From: Bog-113 sp965226755
Lineage (GTDB): Bacteria; Acidobacteriota; Terriglobia; Bryobacterales; Bryobacteraceae
Direction of reading: 5' to 3'
Assembly (NCBI GenBank): GCA_965226755.1
Contig: CBDDDT010000002.1
Coordinates: 1-64,000 of the forward strand
Length of the DNA: 64,000 nucleotides
The position numbers were made by a program, and so were the translations under genes. Shown one piece after another: positions 61,975-64,000 of the stretch; within the stretch, counting starts at the first letter, position 1; the number at the start of each line of letters is the position of its first letter. The notes under the pieces were generated by a model, which was given only the letters and a program-made list of their open reading frames with translations, had not been told where the DNA came from and searched no databases.

Positions 61975-62149
61975 CAGACGTCTATGTCCGAACCTCACTC
62001 CCGGAGCGCTGCCGAGAGTATGAATCGGCCCCGGCTTGCTCACGCTCAGTTACTCGAGATCGAGAAGGACGGCCTCAGGCCTCGCCAACCTGGACTTTCG
62101 CCTAGCCCAAGTTCGTCACCAGAACGCCCAAACCTTGTGCGGCAGAATG

Positions 62150-62260
62150 CGATCCATCAGCGGTAGAAACACATACAAATATTTCTGGAGATGGATCTTC
62201 TGCATCAATATACCGGTGGGACTTCTTGCCGCTTTCCTGGTGACGACCGCAACCCCGGCG
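62150..62260 (+). pseudogene. Fragment of a DHA2-family MFS drug transporter
   Basis: The segment YFWRWIFCINIPVGLLAAFLV is the conserved helix-5/6 region of 14-helix EmrB/QacA-type transporters (W-R-W-I-F-x-I-N-I-P-V-G). Nothing before or after it continues the protein, so only a remnant is present. Confidence 0.7.
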
Positions 62261-62316
62261 AAGCCGCACCCCGCTATGCCAATAGGTTCGGGATTCGTTG
62301 GGTTGACATGCGAGGA

Positions 62317-62856
62317 CTAGTGGCCCGCGGGGCGTAAAGGATCGGGGCCGGGTAAGATGTCCATGCCGTACCTGCTCAGAAGTTCAGGGTTCGTCGCGAG
62401 GAACTCCATCGTCGGAGAAACACCCTTGGGGGGAAGAACACGTGCGGTTGCCGGCATCGCCCACTCCACGACATACGCCTCGAGGCTGGCGGGCGTGTAG
62501 CCATTGAGGAAGCGCACCGTTTCACTCTCCACGCGAAAAGCGTGCCGGGTATTTCGCGGGACCATGACGTAATCGCCGGTTCGCGCGGTCTTGATTTCGT
62601 CGCCGACCAAGAAGGTGATCTCACCGTCCATAATGTAATAAGTCTCGTCGGACCAGGTGTGTTTGTGGGGACCTGGGCCCGAGCCCTTAGACGCTACCTC
62701 CTCCATCAGGGAATAGCGACCGCCTGTGTCGCTCGAATCCGCGAGGACGATCCACAATGTATCGAGCCACCAATAAGCCGGCGCGGAGTCTTTGTTATGA
62801 AAGAAGAGTTCCGAGCCGGGCATCGGTAGCTGGGTACTTGGAGTATTCGGGGTCAT
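62317..62856 (-). CDS. Cupin-domain protein
   Basis: A 179-residue single-cupin protein. It shows YWWLDTLWIVLADS, then the cupin motif 1 region GPHKHTWSDETYYIMDGEI (about 65-83; His/His/Glu ligands) and motif 2 GDYVMVPRNTRHAFR. It resembles quercetin-dioxygenase-like cupins; the metal-binding His and Glu are present, so it may be an enzyme rather than a sugar-binding domain. ATG at 62856 is preferred; an in-frame ATG at 62889 would add 11 residues. The downstream neighbour is only an MFS remnant. Confidence 0.75.
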   Translation of the reverse strand: MTPNTPSTQLPMPGSELFFHNKDSAPAYWWLDTLWIVLADSSDTGGRYSLMEEVASKGSGPGPHKHTWSDETYYIMDGEITFLVGDEIKTARTGDYVMVPRNTRHAFRVESETVRFLNGYTPASLEAYVVEWAMPATARVLPPKGVSPTMEFLATNPELLSRYGMDILPGPDPLRPAGH

Positions 62857-63043
62857 GGTAGTTTCTCTTTCGTTTCTTGAGGTGGTCAATCGTCTCCTGA
62901 AATTCTTCGCGTAAGCGGCAACAGGCGCGTTCCGTCACCGCCTGCCAGAATCACCCCCAGCGGCCACCGTGACTGAATTCTCCCGTTAAGTCGTCCGCAC
63001 GGGCTTAGTCGCCTGCCGCACCCTTATGACGTTAGCTCACGGC

Positions 63044-63064
63044 TCGTCAAAACGACGTCAAAAA
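63044..63064. repeat. Direct repeat, copy 2 (TCGTCAAAA-N4-GTCAAAAA)
   Basis: Partner of the repeat at 61954-61974, located between the cupin and the HEAT-repeat gene. It may be a regulator site or a trace of an insertion. Confidence 0.55.
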
Positions 63065-63120
63065 ATCGGCGCGACAATTTGGGGTGATCCTAGCTCGGGC
63101 GGCAGCAATCTTTGACCGCG

Positions 63121-63999
63121 CTACATCTTACCCGTCAAGACCTGCTGAAAGAACGCCACCGCGCGCGGATCGCCCGACTGCCCCAACCAGAACATCGCCT
63201 GTTTGCGCACCTCCGCGTTTCGATTCGTTTTCGCCACCTCAATCATCAGCGGCACGCCCTGGTCTTTCGGGAGCTGCTGCAGCGCGAACACCGCCTTTTT
63301 CTTGACCTCTGTTTCGGGATCGTTGACGATCGCGTCCTTGATCGCCTCCGCGGCTCTCTGACCCGCTTTTTGCGCCAGCCAGAAAAGTGCCTGTTCCCGA
63401 ACCCGCGCGCTGGGGTCCTGTTTGGCATAGTGAATCAGTTGATCCACCGCCGCGGGTTGCGACGAGATCGAGAAATCGAACATGATCTTCTTTCGAATCT
63501 CTTCGCTCGGGTCGTGCTCCGCCGCATTTCGGATCGCCGTGAAGCCCCGCTCTCCGCGCGCGCTCGCCAGCCAGAACAGCGCCTTCTCCCGAAGCCACTC
63601 CGGCTCCGAGGGCGCGGTGAACCGTTCCAGCGCCGCATCCGCGCCGTCGCCGGCGTGCATCGAGATCGCCACCAAAGCGGGATCGGCGTCGTGCTTCCCG
63701 CTCGCGCTTCCGACTTGATCCGATAGCAGCCCGATGCTGGCCGCCGGCGTGACGCCGGTCAGCCACACAAACCGTAGCCCGCCCGCGTCCAGCGGACAAC
63801 GATCCGATACCGGGTGTACCTTCTGGATCGCGTGGTTCTCCACGCGGTAGAGAACGAACAGATTGGAAGATCCTTCCAGCTTCAGCGGCTCGGTCGATCG
63901 CGTCCCCACGATGCGTCCGCCGTGTTCGCCTTCCAGATAGCAGCCGGCATTGTTCTGATCCCAGCAGCACGATTCGTTGTCGCTCTGTTGGGACGGCAC
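63121..63999 (-). CDS. HEAT-repeat protein, partial (5' end outside the window)
   Basis: At least 292 residues, continuing beyond the window edge. After an N-terminal region with CCWDQNNAGCYLEG come four tandem 32-residue HEAT-like repeats (each beginning R/K-E/K-x-A-x-F) and a partial fifth, ending at QQVLTGKM. Repeats share [RK]-x-x-A-[LMV]-F-W-L at the start and D-P/N-x-x-E-V at the end. Such alpha-solenoids bind partner proteins. The N-terminal part contains LFVLYRVENHAIQKV and ISMHAGDGADAALE, of unknown type. The true start is not visible. Confidence 0.7.
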   Translation of the reverse strand: MPSQQSDNESCCWDQNNAGCYLEGEHGGRIVGTRSTEPLKLEGSSNLFVLYRVENHAIQKVHPVSDRCPLDAGGLRFVWLTGVTPAASIGLLSDQVGSASGKHDADPALVAISMHAGDGADAALERFTAPSEPEWLREKALFWLASARGERGFTAIRNAAEHDPSEEIRKKIMFDFSISSQPAAVDQLIHYAKQDPSARVREQALFWLAQKAGQRAAEAIKDAIVNDPETEVKKKAVFALQQLPKDQGVPLMIEVAKTNRNAEVRKQAMFWLGQSGDPRAVAFFQQVLTGKM

Positions 64000-64000
64000 G

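Larger units (their letters stand above)
61826..62316. other. Intergenic region with a decayed MFS fragment
   Basis: No intact gene is seen. One member of a direct repeat lies at 61954-61974, and an MFS fragment at about 62150-62260. The rest has no recognisable feature. Confidence 0.5.

Noticed and set aside
63121..63999. HEAT-repeat periodicity as a possible CRISPR-like or tandem DNA repeat
   Set aside because: The 96-base period reflects a repeated protein fold; the DNA copies differ at many positions and there are no identical direct repeats with spacers.

Overview
The window reads as three unrelated bacterial genomes joined end to end, not as one chromosome. Bases 1 to about 8,300 look alphaproteobacterial (Acetobacteraceae/Rhodospirillales-like): an oxidative catabolic gene set and a repeated AT-rich stem-loop. 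Bases about 8,300 to 37,045 look like an actinobacterium of the Thermoleophilia/Solirubrobacterales type: very GC-rich, frequent GTG starts, a b6-like split cytochrome b with a cytochrome c tail, and menaquinone genes. Bases about 37,050 to 64,000 look acidobacterial (Solibacter/Bryobacter-like): a BNR-repeat protein, a GH29 enzyme, a lipoprotein-rich exported proteome and an Mla lipid transporter. Both joins fall inside genes and destroy them. Each block holds core genes of its own lineage, so assembly or concatenation chimerism is far likelier than gene transfer. Taxonomy here is judged from protein style only; no database search was run.

Block 1: two alpha/beta-hydrolase-fold proteins, a frameshifted membrane protein, two short-chain dehydrogenases, a small HapK/REDY-like protein, an FAD-linked oxidase, a quinone-reductase-like MDR enzyme and an isocitrate lyase/PEP mutase family lyase. 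They look like one pathway that oxidises and cleaves a carbonyl- or ring-containing substrate. A divergent promoter region near 3,966-4,179 carries a palindrome.

Block 2: from 17,967 down to the join, all genes are on the minus strand and form a chain that builds a menaquinol-cytochrome c reductase. The order is hemB, a fused siroheme-decarboxylase-like protein, hemL, a polyprenyl-synthase-like protein, Rieske, cytochrome b, cytochrome b/c, menG, polyprenyl synthase, tatA, tatC and a truncated membrane protein. Then come an AI-2E-type transporter, a YmdB-type phosphodiesterase, a PepSY-like/GT membrane protein with GtrA, an alkaline-phosphatase-fold enzyme, an aminotransferase, a BFN-domain protein, a GAF-GGDEF-HD-GYP protein, a MaoC protein and an FAD oxidase of the AGPS type. 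LysR, a group 2 sigma factor, ClC and a UMP kinase follow. Between about 17.8 and 31.2 kb nearly every gene is broken by one or more frameshifts, which looks like sequencing indels.

Block 3: clean reading frames. Small LiaF-like membrane proteins, a secreted TPR protein, a molybdopterin oxidoreductase, a lipoprotein and membrane protein that seem to share a domain, a DksA/TraR protein, pgeF, an isolated nuoB, an AtuA-like/enoyl-CoA hydratase pair, a large BNR protein, a DUF2278 protein, smc, GH29, a methyltransferase, a secreted tandem RidA-like protein, a BPL-N lipoprotein, an ankyrin remnant, mlaE-mlaF-mlaD (MlaD fused to an OmpA-like domain), an MFS remnant, a cupin and a HEAT-repeat protein cut by the window end. 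No rRNA, tRNA, CRISPR array or intact insertion sequence was recognised.
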